NCBI RefSeq assembly: GCF_038500265.1
Contig: NZ_CP150637.1
Coordinates: 2,474,501-2,538,500, forward strand
Origin: Ignatzschineria larvae DSM 13226
Lineage (GTDB): Bacteria; Pseudomonadota; Gammaproteobacteria; Cardiobacteriales; Wohlfahrtiimonadaceae
Direction of reading: 5' to 3'
DNA length: 64,000 nt
Within the stretch, counting starts at the first letter, position 1; every line of letters starts with the position of its first letter. This document shows, one piece after another, positions 41,529 through 51,682 of this stretch. Below the pieces are notes generated by a model. That model ran no database searches. It saw nothing but the letters and a program-made list of their open reading frames with translations, and was not told the DNA's origin. A program made the translations under genes and the position numbers.

Positions 41529-41699
41529 GTGATCTATTTTTGTGATCTATTTTTTATTCTTTCCAGTGATGAAGTTGATTGTCTAAGTTGTGCTTAATAG
41601 AATCTGATTCTCGGCGGGAGGGAATGCTTGCAATTCCAGTCCTATCGTGCGCCCGCAGTAAGGCGATCTTGCCCTATTTCGACCGTGAAATTGCCCACT
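41529..41699. other. Unexplained spacer, partly GC-rich, after groEL
   Basis: Between the groEL terminator and repeat copy B lie about 170 bp. The part from about 41610 to 41699 is noticeably richer in G and C than the neighbouring spacers. No ribosome-binding site or recognisable gene was seen. It may be an extension of the repeat or a remnant of lost DNA. Confidence 0.35.
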
Positions 41700-41840
41700 T
41701 GCCGGCGAATCAGCTGATCGAGGCGAGGAAACAGTTCTATCCGGCATCTTGCAAGTGTTGTTTAGTACGGTTTTATTTTCTTTTAAAACTCTACAATAGC
41801 TGTTTAAAAACCACATTTCTTAAAACAAATTTATTATAGT
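41700..41840 (-). repeat. Dispersed intergenic repeat, copy B (inverted)
   Basis: The reverse complement of this stretch aligns without gaps with copies A and C. TGCCGG/CCGGCA arms, TTTTAAAAGAA and the block CGTACTAAACAACACTTGCA are kept. It lies between the convergent groEL and ppnN genes. An open frame runs through it on the plus strand, but copy A breaks the same frame with a stop. Confidence 0.88.
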
Positions 41841-41843
41841 GAT

Positions 41844-41877
41844 AAAAAGCGCAATATCATCACAATATTGCGCTTTT
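41844..41877. terminator. Terminator of ppnN
   Basis: AAAAGCGCAATAT (41845-41857) and AATATTGCGCTTTT (41864-41877) form a long perfect stem with flanking A and T runs. It lies just past the ppnN stop on the minus strand. Confidence 0.9.
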
Positions 41878-41902
41878 ACTTTGGTATCTAGCGTATTAGA
41901 TA

Positions 41903-43306
41903 TTATTGCTTAATGGTATAACAAGGGATATATTCGCTTCCCGGTAATTTCATCCGTTGCTGAGTTACGAAATCTTGTAGTAGAACATCCATTAACTGCA
42001 TCAATTCAGGATCACCGTGAAGTTCATAAGGCCCTTTTTCAGCAATTTCACGAACGCCAAACTCTTTCACATTACCGGCCACGATTCCTGAAAAGGCTTT
42101 GCGTAAGTTGGCAGCTAATTTATCTTTTGGTTGATTAAGGCTTAAATCTAGGGCAGCCATATTGTCATGGGTAGGAATAAAGGGTTGTTGGAAATCTTCA
42201 GGGATTTTTAGTAACCAATTGAAGCAGTAAGAATCCCCGCGCTGTTGTCGGCAGGTTTTCACCTCCATCATCCCTTTTTTCATCTTTTTCGCCACCGCTT
42301 CTGGATCATCGATAATGATATCGTAAAGTCCTTGGGCTTCTTCGCCGAGGGTTTTGCCAATAAAAGTATCGAGTGTTCTGAAGTAAGCTTCGCTCTCTTT
42401 GGGGCCGGTTAAAACGAGCGGTAAGCAGATCTCTCTATTTTCAGGAAGTAACAATAATCCTAAAATATAGAGAAGCTCCTCCGCAGTCCCTACACCGCCA
42501 GGGAAGATAATAATACCGTGACCTAAACGGATAAAGGCTTCTAAGCGTTTCTCAATGTCGGACATGACAATTAATTCATTGACCAATGGATTAGGGGGCT
42601 CTGCTGCAATGATAGAGTTTTCGGTAATGCCAATAAACCGACTATCTTTATTCGATTGTCTGGCATGCCCTACCGCAGCGCCGCGCATCGGTGCTTCCAT
42701 TGCGCCAGGGCCACAACCGGTACAGATGTTTAAATGGCGAACGCCGAGCGATTGCCCAACAGCATAGCCATATTCATATTCCACCTCATTAATCGAATGG
42801 CCGCCCCAACAGACGATAATATTGGGATCTAAATCTGTGCGAAGGGCATTGGCATTGCGCAGGATCGCAAAGACAAAATCGGTGGTGAGGGAATTCCGTG
42901 TTTCGTGGGGAATTTCAATAAAATCGCCATCATTCTTTTTGTATGAATGGTAGAGATCTGAAATAGAGCGAATAAAGAGGGTATCTCTTAGAACAGAGAA
43001 GAGATTACGACGAATCACATCGGTTAATTTACCATCAACAAAGACATTTTCAGGGGGATTAAAGAGTCGTAATTTAATACCCCGCTCGGTACGAATGAGC
43101 TCAATGTCGTAGTCTTGGTATTTGTTAAAAATCACATTCGCATCATCTGTTTGGCTTCCGGTATTAAGGACAGCAAGGGTGCAGTTTCTAAAAAGGGGAT
43201 AAAGATCACCTTTTGCTGTTTTTTTTAAAATCGCACTTTCTGCATGAGAGATAAGATCCATCGATCCTCTCGGCGGATAAATATCAAAATGAATCCGATT
43301 AGGCAT
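41903..43306 (-). CDS. ppnN: Nucleotide 5'-monophosphate nucleosidase PpnN (YgdH)
   Basis: A 467-residue LOG-family enzyme that splits purine and pyrimidine nucleoside monophosphates to base and ribose 5-phosphate; E. coli PpnN is regulated by (p)ppGpp. The LOG core has [16 protein letters not shown] and [14 protein letters not shown], with the N-terminal extra domain (residues 1-150, containing [17 protein letters not shown]) and C-terminal domain that distinguish PpnN from short LOG proteins. AAAAGGAG precedes the ATG. Length agrees with the E. coli protein (454). Confidence 0.93.
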   Translation of the reverse strand: MPNRIHFDIYPPRGSMDLISHAESAILKKTAKGDLYPLFRNCTLAVLNTGSQTDDANVIFNKYQDYDIELIRTERGIKLRLFNPPENVFVDGKLTDVIRRNLFSVLRDTLFIRSISDLYHSYKKNDGDFIEIPHETRNSLTTDFVFAILRNANALRTDLDPNIIVCWGGHSINEVEYEYGYAVGQSLGVRHLNICTGCGPGAMEAPMRGAAVGHARQSNKDSRFIGITENSIIAAEPPNPLVNELIVMSDIEKRLEAFIRLGHGIIIFPGGVGTAEELLYILGLLLLPENREICLPLVLTGPKESEAYFRTLDTFIGKTLGEEAQGLYDIIIDDPEAVAKKMKKGMMEVKTCRQQRGDSYCFNWLLKIPEDFQQPFIPTHDNMAALDLSLNQPKDKLAANLRKAFSGIVAGNVKEFGVREIAEKGPYELHGDPELMQLMDVLLQDFVTQQRMKLPGSEYIPCYTIKQ

Positions 43307-43434
43307 AAATAAAGGCTCCTTTTAGGAATGGGTAACTAATGGAATTTATCCTTATTATTCTAACAGATCCCTAAACATTCAGGGGAAGGATGCTTTTATC
43401 AATCGTGCATTATTGCGGATAAAAACATTAGGCA

Positions 43435-45669
43435 CTAAACATTAAAAAGCGCGCGGAGATAACTCGGCAATGAACGAAGTAAGAGGTGGAGTTGCTGTAG
43501 TAATAGCCGTTCTATCGCCGCCTCATTCATTGAATAATGGTCTTGTCGTGAGGATTGTGACGCCTGAAGTTGTTCAGAGAGCAGTATTTTGAGCTCACTA
43601 TATCGCATTTTACTGAATTGTTTGCTTTGAAGGCTATGGATAATAAAATCGGTTACTTGATCTAAAGCTGTAAGTATTCTAGGCGATTGAATTTGATTGC
43701 GATGTGCACCTAATGCTGAGAGGTAGCCGAGAAAGGTGCTATTGAGGCAGAGGTTATGGAAGAGTATCTCTTTGGCTTCGCTATTCTGTTGTTTAGTATC
43801 ACTCAGCGCCGAGAAGAGTAGGGACAGTTCACTATCAGCATCATTGGCTCGCATTCGACTTGTGATATAGGCGAGGTTATCACTACGGCCTTGATGATAT
43901 TGTGTTCGAATTTCAGCAAGATATTCACAATTAGCATTTGCCGCTTTTGAGTAGCTTGCCGGTACATTATAGTAACGCCAATCAGGGAGAATAACGTGGG
44001 AAGCAATCCAAGCAATAGCACAGCCAATTAAGGTATCGATGAGCCGTTCAGGTGCAATAAAACCATAATCATTGAGGTTAAAGCCGATCAAAATCATAAT
44101 GGTAATGAGTGCGGTAGCGAAAGAGTAACGCACTGCACTGAGGGCGAAAAAGAGCGTACCGCTGGCGATGACGACTAAAGCTTGGAGTGGGATAGAGGGA
44201 GAGAGCTCTAGAAATAAAATGGTAATCACAACGCCGGCAATAGTACCTGATAAGCGTTTTAGAATACGGGTTTTAGTAGCACTATAATTAGGCTGACAGA
44301 CAAAAATAGCCGTCAGCACAATCCAGAAAATCCGTGTTGTCATCGGTGTATCCGGGAATAGATATTGATGAATGCCGGTTCCTAGTAGAATGATTAAGTA
44401 ACCCACACCCATCACAAATCCCATGCGAATGGCATGACGATAGATCTCTGACTCCGGCGTTAAGTGCATTTTTAATCGTTCAATCACCGCTTTGAAACGA
44501 TTTTTCCAAGAAAGTTGCGCTGTTTTTCCCGGTAGAAGGAGCGCTAGATTATGACGCAAGTCTTCTAGTTGGTGAGAATTAAGGGCATTCTGTTTCTCTA
44601 CATTCGTGGTACTCTGTAATTTAGAGAGTAGAAGATTAATCTGCGCGAGGTTGTGAAGTAGATGCCGCAGTGTATCGATCTCTTGATCTTCCCCTTTATT
44701 AGCGGTTTCTAGTTGGGTAATGGTCTCTTCAAGTCGAAGGGTTAGGCGTGCAAGATAATTAGAGTAACGATAATTTTGATATTCAGTGAGGGTCATCGCA
44801 ATCGTACGCGCTTCACTGCCTTGTTGCATCATAAGACGTTGAAATCTAAAAAGAAGGTCGCTATAACGGAATTTTTCATGCAGTAAAAGATAATCCACAT
44901 GTACTGAAGAGGCTCGTTCATAGAGAGATTGAGCGGTTAGATAAGCATTTAGAAGTTCGGGAAATAGTTTTGTATCTGCATCGCGCTGTAACCTAAGCCG
45001 GCGCATGATGACCTCTCTTGTCTGATTTAACCGCATCGTCAGTTGTTTACCGGCAATGGAGAGTTTTAACTTTAATGATTCAATGCTCTCTACTTCATCA
45101 GGGTCAAAAAAACGCGCTTTGAGCTCTAAAAAAGCCGCTAATTCCCGATAACAATGTGCTAAAGAATCGGTGACAGGGCGTGCAGGCCAAATAAAGTGAA
45201 AGGGGAGGGAGATGAGATGAAACCAGAGTGCCCCACTTAAGAGCATTAAGGGTTGCAGATACCAAGCACGCTCCACATCAAAGGTGAGCATCGCATAGAC
45301 GGAAATGACTAAAGTCCCAAAAGCTAAGGTTGCAAACCGCTCCCCGAGCGCTCTGAACATCATGAGTAGTGTTGTTCCAAATGCACAGAGTAGAAAAAAT
45401 AAGACCGGGTGCGGCATTAAAATTTCTACTAGGACAGAGGCAATAAAAAAGAGGAGTAAGATTAAACCGATATTTTTAATGCGATTTTTAATGTGATCAT
45501 CAAGGTCGGTTAATGCTGCCGCGACAGCGCCTAAAATAGGGGGAAGTTGGAGTGAGCCGGTTATTGTCATTGGGATAATCACAACGCCGCTCATGACGAT
45601 AAAGATCTTAAGGCAGTAGAAGAAGATATTGTTATAAAATGCGCGAGTCAACGGATAGAGTGAGAGCAT
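43435..45669 (-). CDS. YccS/YhfK-family inner membrane protein (FUSC fold)
   Basis: A 744-residue protein with two clusters of hydrophobic segments (about residues 15-165 and 415-545) separated by and followed by long soluble regions. This two-bundle arrangement and the segment LPPILGAVAAALTDLDDHI near residue 40 fit the YccS/YhfK family, related to aromatic-acid exporters (FUSC domain). Function in bacteria is not established. AGGGGA lies before the ATG. It is followed leftward by ppnN after about 130 bp and preceded by the cyclo-ligase gene only 44 bp away, so these may be co-transcribed. Confidence 0.85.
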   Translation of the reverse strand: MLSLYPLTRAFYNNIFFYCLKIFIVMSGVVIIPMTITGSLQLPPILGAVAAALTDLDDHIKNRIKNIGLILLLFFIASVLVEILMPHPVLFFLLCAFGTTLLMMFRALGERFATLAFGTLVISVYAMLTFDVERAWYLQPLMLLSGALWFHLISLPFHFIWPARPVTDSLAHCYRELAAFLELKARFFDPDEVESIESLKLKLSIAGKQLTMRLNQTREVIMRRLRLQRDADTKLFPELLNAYLTAQSLYERASSVHVDYLLLHEKFRYSDLLFRFQRLMMQQGSEARTIAMTLTEYQNYRYSNYLARLTLRLEETITQLETANKGEDQEIDTLRHLLHNLAQINLLLSKLQSTTNVEKQNALNSHQLEDLRHNLALLLPGKTAQLSWKNRFKAVIERLKMHLTPESEIYRHAIRMGFVMGVGYLIILLGTGIHQYLFPDTPMTTRIFWIVLTAIFVCQPNYSATKTRILKRLSGTIAGVVITILFLELSPSIPLQALVVIASGTLFFALSAVRYSFATALITIMILIGFNLNDYGFIAPERLIDTLIGCAIAWIASHVILPDWRYYNVPASYSKAANANCEYLAEIRTQYHQGRSDNLAYITSRMRANDADSELSLLFSALSDTKQQNSEAKEILFHNLCLNSTFLGYLSALGAHRNQIQSPRILTALDQVTDFIIHSLQSKQFSKMRYSELKILLSEQLQASQSSRQDHYSMNEAAIERLLLQQLHLLLRSLPSYLRALFNV

Positions 45670-45713
45670 TAAAATCCCCTAATAATGAGCCGATGAAGAT
45701 CTTTAGTTTATCA

Positions 45714-46310
45714 TTATCTGTGTTCAAATGTGAGCTTCTTTCCCGGCATGATATAGTGATCAAGCGGGATATCTCCTTGATAGCGATCACTGATTGTAGC
45801 AATAGGTGTAAAGAATCCCACACCGATCTTAACGACCTGTGGGAATTCTTGAAAAAACTGATCATAAAACCCACCACCATAGCCCACACGATAACCCGCT
45901 TCATCACAGACTAATAAGGGCGTTAATACCCAGTCAATATGGGATATTTCATCGATTGATGCTGGCGGGTGATGGAGAGCAGGCTCTGGAATCTGCCAAC
46001 GATTCAAAACTAAATCGGTATCCTTTGTGAAGTGAATATGTTCAAGGCTTTTACCGTGAATACGAGGAATATAGAGTCGATCCCCTCGCGCCCATAAGGT
46101 AGCTAATAGTAGTTGTAAATTGACTTCTCCGGCACCTTGCATAGGTAGAAATAGATGAATATTTATCGGCTTTTCCGGCAACATCTTAAGAACTTTCGCG
46201 CAAATGAGTGCAGAATATTGATTCTGCATCTCTTCTGACAAGCCTTGGCGCAGCCTCTTATAGTGCGTTCTGAGAGATTTTTTATGATTGTTGATTAAGG
46301 TATTTGTCAT
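45714..46310 (-). CDS. 5-formyltetrahydrofolate cyclo-ligase
   Basis: A 198-residue enzyme that converts 5-formyl-THF to 5,10-methenyl-THF with ATP. The N-terminal basic helix (KKSLRTHYKRLRQGLS), FLPMQGAGEVNLQ and the ATP/folate-site segment GYRVGYGGGFYDQFF are characteristic. The gene is called fau or ygfA in E. coli. The usual 6S RNA gene next to it is not apparent here. The ribosome-binding site is weak. Confidence 0.92.
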   Translation of the reverse strand: MTNTLINNHKKSLRTHYKRLRQGLSEEMQNQYSALICAKVLKMLPEKPINIHLFLPMQGAGEVNLQLLLATLWARGDRLYIPRIHGKSLEHIHFTKDTDLVLNRWQIPEPALHHPPASIDEISHIDWVLTPLLVCDEAGYRVGYGGGFYDQFFQEFPQVVKIGVGFFTPIATISDRYQGDIPLDHYIMPGKKLTFEHR

Positions 46311-46359
46311 AATTTGCGTGATTACGATATGGGTTATGGATAATCATAAGATTGATAGC

Positions 46360-46390
46360 AAAAAGCCAAGCATCAAATCAGACACTTGGC
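46360..46390 (-). terminator. Terminator of ssb
   Basis: GCCAAG (46365-46370) and CTTGGC (46385-46390) form a stem, followed by five T residues on the minus strand. It lies past the ssb stop. Confidence 0.75.
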
Positions 46391-46448
46391 ATCTATTACT
46401 CTATAACTGGTTCCATCGATAATAGACCAATCAATAATAGTTCAATCA

Positions 46449-47024
46449 TTAGAATGGAATATCATCGTCCATTAATGGATTGTCGAAATCAGACATGCTG
46501 TTATTCGCCGTTGCTTGTTGCTTAGGGGGATTAAAGGGTGCTGAACCACCTTGATTTTGTTGTGGTGCTTGCCCTTGATTGCGAGGAGGCGCTTGGTTGT
46601 AATGATCTTGCGCCGGCGCTTGGTTCATGTTTTGGTAACCCGCGGAAGGTGCCATCGCATCATTATTGTAGTTGCCGCCACCGCCACTGTTACCACCGAG
46701 CATCTGCATTTCGGTCGCATTAATATCGGTTGAATAACGCTCAACACCTTGTTTATCTGTGTATTTACTTGTGCGCAGTGAGCCTTCTACATAAACTTGT
46801 GAACCCTTTTTAAGGTATTGACCGGCAATCTCTGCCAATCTTCCGAAAAACACCACACGATGCCATTCAGTGCGTTCTTGTTGTTGTCCTGTATTGCGAT
46901 CTTTCCAACTTTCACTAGTGGCAATAGAGATAGTCGTAACGGCGCTACCGCTCGCTGTGTAACGAACATCCGGATCATTCCCCAAACGTCCAACAAGAAT
47001 AACCTTATTAATTCCTCGTGACAT
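46449..47024 (-). CDS. ssb: Single-stranded DNA-binding protein
   Basis: A 191-residue SSB. The N-terminal OB fold (1-110) starts [20 protein letters not shown] and includes [20 protein letters not shown] Gly/Gln/Asn/Pro-rich linker (115-180) is followed by the acidic tip DDDIPF that recruits partner proteins. AAAGG precedes the ATG. It stands alone with its own terminator. Confidence 0.97.
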   Translation of the reverse strand: MSRGINKVILVGRLGNDPDVRYTASGSAVTTISIATSESWKDRNTGQQQERTEWHRVVFFGRLAEIAGQYLKKGSQVYVEGSLRTSKYTDKQGVERYSTDINATEMQMLGGNSGGGGNYNNDAMAPSAGYQNMNQAPAQDHYNQAPPRNQGQAPQQNQGGSAPFNPPKQQATANNSMSDFDNPLMDDDIPF

Positions 47025-47206
47025 ATTTAAACCTTTAATTTGTAATAACTTAATCGGAGAGTTATCGATACTATACGCTATTTTGAAAGGGAATTCAGCG
47101 ATGAATTATGAGTGATGATCATCGAATGATTTCTGCGTATTTCGATAGTTTATATTGTAAATAATAGGGCATTGTGCCGGAAAATGGTAATCAACAATGC
47201 AGTTTA

Positions 47207-47935
47207 TTAAGGTTTAACTTCGATAAACTTGATCTGTTGATCATCTAAATGGCGTTTTACTTCTGCTAATGTTTTAGGCGTAAAAGGCCCAATTTGTACT
47301 CGGTAAGTGGTTTTACCATTGACCGTTGCTTTTTGAATAGTGGGCTTATAGCCCATTGTTTCTAATTGCGACTTATGAATATTCGCTTCAAAAGTAGAAG
47401 AGAAACTCCCTGTTTGCAACTTCTTCTTGATCTCATTGCTAGCAGGCGGAGGGACTGGTTTATCTAATTCAGATTGAGAGAGCAGTTCGAGCGCTAACTC
47501 ATTTTTAATCTGATTATCGACCGCTTCATAGCCGGATGATTGACTAATAAGCTCAAATTTAGGCTTTGGTGGTGGTTCAATATATTGCATACCACCGCTA
47601 CTCTCTTCTCCGGCAACCTGTAAGGAACGATTTTCAAGATGTTTATAAAAGGAGAATTCAGATTCAGGAATCTCGATCGCAGAAGGATCAAAAGGCTTAT
47701 TGCGCTCAGCTTCAAGCGCAGCAAGCCTTTCTAGTCGGGCAACACGTCGAGCTTCTTTTTCGATCGCTTTTTTTTCCAAATGATTGCTAATTAGGTATCC
47801 TGCTCCCACAATGACAATACCTAAGAAAAGGAAAAAGATCATTTTCCCTTTGGTAGGTCGGCTAAAAAAGAAGCGAAACACAGCGCGAAGCCACTGCATT
47901 TTTGCTCGAGATTTAACTTGTCCGAGTTGCACCAT
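47207..47935 (-). CDS. SPOR-domain cell-division protein, FtsN-like
   Basis: A 242-residue bitopic membrane protein: a short basic cytoplasmic N terminus, one TM helix at about 31-50 (MIFFLFLGIVIVGAGYLI), a charged coiled segment, then a periplasmic linker with SEFSFYKHLENRSL, similar to the FSFY...L motif of FtsN. Residues about 170-242 are a SPOR domain (LQTGSFSSTFEANIHKSQLE, then YRVQIGPF), which binds denuded septal peptidoglycan. The position directly after argS is the same as for FtsN-like genes in pseudomonads. The name ftsN is likely but not proven. Confidence 0.85.
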   Translation of the reverse strand: MVQLGQVKSRAKMQWLRAVFRFFFSRPTKGKMIFFLFLGIVIVGAGYLISNHLEKKAIEKEARRVARLERLAALEAERNKPFDPSAIEIPESEFSFYKHLENRSLQVAGEESSGGMQYIEPPPKPKFELISQSSGYEAVDNQIKNELALELLSQSELDKPVPPPASNEIKKKLQTGSFSSTFEANIHKSQLETMGYKPTIQKATVNGKTTYRVQIGPFTPKTLAEVKRHLDDQQIKFIEVKP

Positions 47936-48014
47936 ATTTTGAATATCCTTATCGATTCATCAGTAAAATCAGCATCCATGCTTTCATTTACAGTTGCGCA
48001 AGAGTGCGCTTCGC

Positions 48015-49733
48015 TTACATCTTCACCGGCGCAGATAAGCCAAGAAGCGATAATCCATTCGCAAGCACTTGTTTTGCTGCCACTAAGAGGAAGAGTTTCG
48101 CCTCTTGCAAGCCTTTTTGCGATTCATCATCCGTAAGAATACGGATTGCATTGCCATCATGATCTTTGGCATTGTAGTAGCTATGTACATCTGATGCTAA
48201 TTCTTGTAGGTAGTTAGCAATAAGATGCGGCGCACGATGGTTGCCGGCCGTTTTGATGATCTCTTTGAACGCAGTAATGGTCCGCATTAACTTATACTCT
48301 TGCGTCATCGTTAAGAGCCCAAGGTTTGCTTTTGCAAGCGCAAGATCAAAACCACTATCACGCTTTTCACGTTCAGCTAAAATAGAGCAGATACGTGCAT
48401 GCGCATACTGAATATAGTAGACAGGGTTATCGCTGGATTGTGAAAGCGCTAAATCGATATCAAACTGTAATTGAGAATCAGGGTTACGCGCCGCTAGGAA
48501 GTAACGGGTTGCATCTTTACCTACTTCATCAATGAGATCACGAAGGGTAACATAAGAGCCGGCACGTTTAGAGATTTTCACCTCCTGCCCATCTTTGAGC
48601 ACCATCACCATTTGATGCAGGATATATTCAGGCCATCCTTGCGGAATACCGATATCAAGTGCTTGTAAACCGGCGCGAACACGAGAGATCGTGCCATGAT
48701 GATCCGCACCTTGCTCATTAATCACAAATTGAAAGCCTCGTTGCCATTTCTTCTCATGGTAAGCCACGTCCGGCACAAAGTAGGTATAGCCACCCTCTTT
48801 TTTGCGCATCACACGGTCTTTATCATCACCGTAATCTGTGGTTTTTAACCAAAGCGCCCCATCTTGTTCGTAAGTGACACCTTTTTCAATGAGTCGATTG
48901 ACGACTTTATCGACTGCGCCATCTCTATAGAGCGAAGATTCAAGATAGTAGACATCAAAGTTGATATCAAACGCTTTAAGATCTAAGTCTTGTTCCCTGC
49001 GCAGATAAGCCACTGCAAAATTACGAATATCAGTGAGATCTTCAGGGTTACCAGAAGCGGTCACTTCCCGATCATCAGCAACAACACTCTCTTTCGCAAG
49101 GTAGCTTTTAGCGATTTCAATAATATACTCACCACGATAACCGTCAGCAGGCCAAGCCGCATCATCCGGTGTGATGCCATCGATACGCGCTTTTACAGAC
49201 GCAGCTAAATTATCAATCTGCGCACCGGCATCGTTGTAGTAGAACTCACGGGTAACATCATAGCCGTTGGCTTCTAAAAGACGTGCAATTGAATCGCCTA
49301 CTGCAGCACCACGGCCATGACCAACATGAAGAGGACCGGTAGGATTTGCTGAGACAAATTCGATCTGCACTTTTTCATGATTGCCATGATTATTCGTTCC
49401 GTAACGCTCTTCTTCTACAAGGACTTCATTGAGTGCAGTATGGTAAATATCAGGCTTGAAGGTGAAATTTAAAAATCCAGGACCTGCAATCTCAATTTTG
49501 GCAATTTCAGGTTGCTCACCGATCGCTGCAATCAGTTTTTCGGCAATAGCTCTAGGATTAGACTTGAGTTGCTTTGCCGTCATCATTGCGATATTGCTGG
49601 CAAAATCCCCATGGCTTAAATCACGAGTCCGTTCCACGCTTTTAAGTACGAGTGCAGGATCAATTTCGATTTGATATTCAGCAGAAAGGGTCGAAAGCGC
49701 CTCGGTGAGGAGGCGGATAGGAATCTGTTTCAT
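48015..49733 (-). CDS. argS: Arginyl-tRNA synthetase
   Basis: A 572-residue class I synthetase. The HIGH motif appears as HVGH (136-139) within [15 protein letters not shown]; the KMSKS position reads ISKRAG in [16 protein letters not shown]. The DALR anticodon domain closes the protein and ends in the usual PVKM. AGGAG precedes the ATG. proQ ends 9 bp upstream and the SPOR gene starts about 80 bp downstream, so the three form a likely operon. Confidence 0.97.
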   Translation of the reverse strand: MKQIPIRLLTEALSTLSAEYQIEIDPALVLKSVERTRDLSHGDFASNIAMMTAKQLKSNPRAIAEKLIAAIGEQPEIAKIEIAGPGFLNFTFKPDIYHTALNEVLVEEERYGTNNHGNHEKVQIEFVSANPTGPLHVGHGRGAAVGDSIARLLEANGYDVTREFYYNDAGAQIDNLAASVKARIDGITPDDAAWPADGYRGEYIIEIAKSYLAKESVVADDREVTASGNPEDLTDIRNFAVAYLRREQDLDLKAFDINFDVYYLESSLYRDGAVDKVVNRLIEKGVTYEQDGALWLKTTDYGDDKDRVMRKKEGGYTYFVPDVAYHEKKWQRGFQFVINEQGADHHGTISRVRAGLQALDIGIPQGWPEYILHQMVMVLKDGQEVKISKRAGSYVTLRDLIDEVGKDATRYFLAARNPDSQLQFDIDLALSQSSDNPVYYIQYAHARICSILAEREKRDSGFDLALAKANLGLLTMTQEYKLMRTITAFKEIIKTAGNHRAPHLIANYLQELASDVHSYYNAKDHDGNAIRILTDDESQKGLQEAKLFLLVAAKQVLANGLSLLGLSAPVKM

Positions 49734-49742
49734 GCGATACTC

Positions 49743-50348
49743 CTACTGATTGAATTTATTGAGTAGTGATTGCATTTTTTCATCGAGTGAACGAGGCTCA
49801 CTAGTTTGGTGCATATCAGATTGTCTCTTCTGCGCTGTATCTGATTTTGGTATACCCGGTTTCGTGGCTCTTGGTTTACGAGGGCCTTTAGGGGCAGGTT
49901 TTCGCTTTTCTGCACGTTTTTTGGCTCTTTCAGGATTCTTTTTCTCTAAATAAGCTTGGATCTTATTCACATTCTCTTGCGCTAGTGCACGATGAGTATC
50001 ATCGATAATTTCAGCTTCAGTACCATCTAAATTAGTACGGTGGCTCGCGTGAAGCACCGCTTGTTGGTAACGAAGTTGCTTAGTATACCAGGCAAGGGCT
50101 GATCTTAAGTTTACAGCACTAAATCCCCACTCTGTAACAATTGGAATAAGTTGTTTATGAATACCAATCGCGAGCGCAACCGGGCGACCATCTTTCGGTT
50201 GAGGAAAGATAGTAGGGTAAGCTTCAGCAAGTTTTTTAAGGAGTTCTTGGGATACGACTATGCGCTTCTGACGAGCTTCTTGTGCTGAGATTGGCGCCTC
50301 TTCGGGCGTAGGAGTTACTGTTGTTTGTGTTGTAATTTCGTTTGACAT
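49743..50348 (-). CDS. proQ: ProQ/FinO-family RNA chaperone
   Basis: A 201-residue RNA-binding protein. The FinO-like domain (about 25-125) includes YPTIFPQPKDGRPVALAIGI, then SAVNLRSALAWYTKQLRYQQ. A basic Lys/Arg/Pro linker (140-175) follows, then a short C-terminal segment. Such proteins stabilise small RNAs and mRNA 3' ends. I start at ATG 50348 (MSNEITTQ); a frame extension to 50390 adds 14 residues unlike the family. It is the first gene of the proQ-argS-SPOR run and diverges from surA. Confidence 0.88.
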   Translation of the reverse strand: MSNEITTQTTVTPTPEEAPISAQEARQKRIVVSQELLKKLAEAYPTIFPQPKDGRPVALAIGIHKQLIPIVTEWGFSAVNLRSALAWYTKQLRYQQAVLHASHRTNLDGTEAEIIDDTHRALAQENVNKIQAYLEKKNPERAKKRAEKRKPAPKGPRKPRATKPGIPKSDTAQKRQSDMHQTSEPRSLDEKMQSLLNKFNQ

Positions 50349-50518
50349 TATTTTCCAAAACCTAGATATAATAAAATTTCGCTGATGCAATTTTATTATA
50401 TCTTAGCGCTAAATGCATTAAGGTGGTAAAATTCTTCTGTAAACCCTATCTTTTAGAGTATATTATTTGCAATAAATACTCTAAATAACTCAATGAATTT
50501 TGTGAGAAGTCATCATTT

Positions 50519-51505
50519 ATGAATATACGTACAATTACTCTATTAGTATCTCTGTTGTTGTTTTCTCCTATGGCAACAGCACGCATTGGCACAGTGGATG
50601 GGATTGCCTTTGTTGTAAATAATGGCGTCATCACGCTCTCTGAATGGGAGCGAGAGTTAGGTTTAGCGAAGCAAGAGATGAACTATTTGCCTCCTGGTCA
50701 AAGATTAACAGGTGATGAATTAGAAGATTATGTTGCGAGAGTGATGATTACTTCTAAATTCCAAGATATCTTTGCTAAACAGAGTGGTATTTATGTGCAA
50801 GATCGAGAGGTTGATAATGCAATTCAGGATATTGCAGCGCGTAATGGCACTGATGTAGAAACTTTACGAGAGTATATCATCTATCAAGGAATGGATTTTA
50901 ATCAATATCGAGAAAGTATTCGTGGGCAGATGTTAGCTGCACGCTTACAAAATGAGATTGTGCAAAGTTTGAATTTTACTGAAAATGAGATTGATCTTTT
51001 CATGAAAACCGCGGATTTCAAAAAGATCAAAGATCAGCTTGCAAAAGCCAATGCACCACAGAATAAAGCGCGTCATATTCTGATAGCGGTGAATAAAGAT
51101 AAATCAGAAGAGCGTGCGCTTCAGGAAGCGAATCGCCTACGGGATCGAATTTTAGCCGGTGAGATTAGTTTTGAAGATGTAGCACGTGCAAATTCGCAAG
51201 ATCCTGTTTCTGCAGCTGATGAGGGTAGTTTAGGTTGGGTTGGGCAAGGTCAACTTATGCCAGAATTTGAGAAAGTAATGGTAGCACTGCCTATTGGTGA
51301 GATTAGTAAACCTGTGCGTACACCTTATGGTTATCATTTGATTCGAGTCGATGAACGCCGTACCGGTTTCCAAGATAATGAAGCGATGCGCAACGTTGCA
51401 AAAGAGTTCTACTTTAGAAAGAAAGCAGCAGCAAAATATGATGAATGGCTTAACCGCATGTTATCGGATGTCTATGTGGAAAAGCGTGTGGATACTAAGA
51501 AATAG
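50519..51505 (+). CDS. surA: SurA-like periplasmic peptidyl-prolyl isomerase
   Basis: A 328-residue chaperone for outer-membrane proteins. A signal peptide (1-21, ending ATA) is followed by the SurA N-terminal domain with VDGIAFVVNNGVITLSEWE. One parvulin domain lies at about 180-280 (KARHILIAVNKDK, ANSQDPVSAADEGSLGWV, PVRTPYGYHLIRV). E. coli SurA has two parvulin domains and about 428 residues, so this is a one-domain form. rsmA follows, as in many relatives, but pdxA is absent from between them. This chaperone would support assembly of porins and autotransporters. Confidence 0.9.
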   Translation: MNIRTITLLVSLLLFSPMATARIGTVDGIAFVVNNGVITLSEWERELGLAKQEMNYLPPGQRLTGDELEDYVARVMITSKFQDIFAKQSGIYVQDREVDNAIQDIAARNGTDVETLREYIIYQGMDFNQYRESIRGQMLAARLQNEIVQSLNFTENEIDLFMKTADFKKIKDQLAKANAPQNKARHILIAVNKDKSEERALQEANRLRDRILAGEISFEDVARANSQDPVSAADEGSLGWVGQGQLMPEFEKVMVALPIGEISKPVRTPYGYHLIRVDERRTGFQDNEAMRNVAKEFYFRKKAAAKYDEWLNRMLSDVYVEKRVDTKK

Positions 51506-51577
51506 CCTTTTAATCGCGCAATGTCATTACCTAGAATGATTTTATAATCATCGTTAATATAGCTTAAGACAAAATAG

Positions 51578-51620
51578 AAGCCTCGAGTTTGATATAATCA
51601 TCTAAACTCGAGGCTTTTTA
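51578..51620 (+). terminator. Rho-independent terminator of surA
   Basis: AAGCCTCGAGTTT (51578-51590) and AAACTCGAGGCTT (51604-51616) form a 13-bp perfect stem followed by T residues. rsmA must then have its own promoter or rely on readthrough. Confidence 0.93.
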
Positions 51621-51682
51621 TTAATGGCCTGTTCTAAATTTGTCGATTCCACGTCCTTTACCTGTTATTAAGAGAGTCATTT

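Noticed and set aside
41579-41839. 86-residue open frame through repeat copy B
   Set aside because: The related frame in copy C shares the C-terminal peptide, but copy A has an in-frame stop and none has a good ribosome-binding site. The DNA repeat explains the shared peptide.
46311-46448. Possible 6S RNA next to the 5-formyl-THF cyclo-ligase gene, as in E. coli
   Set aside because: The gap is only about 138 bp and contains the ssb terminator; no 6S-like long hairpin was seen.
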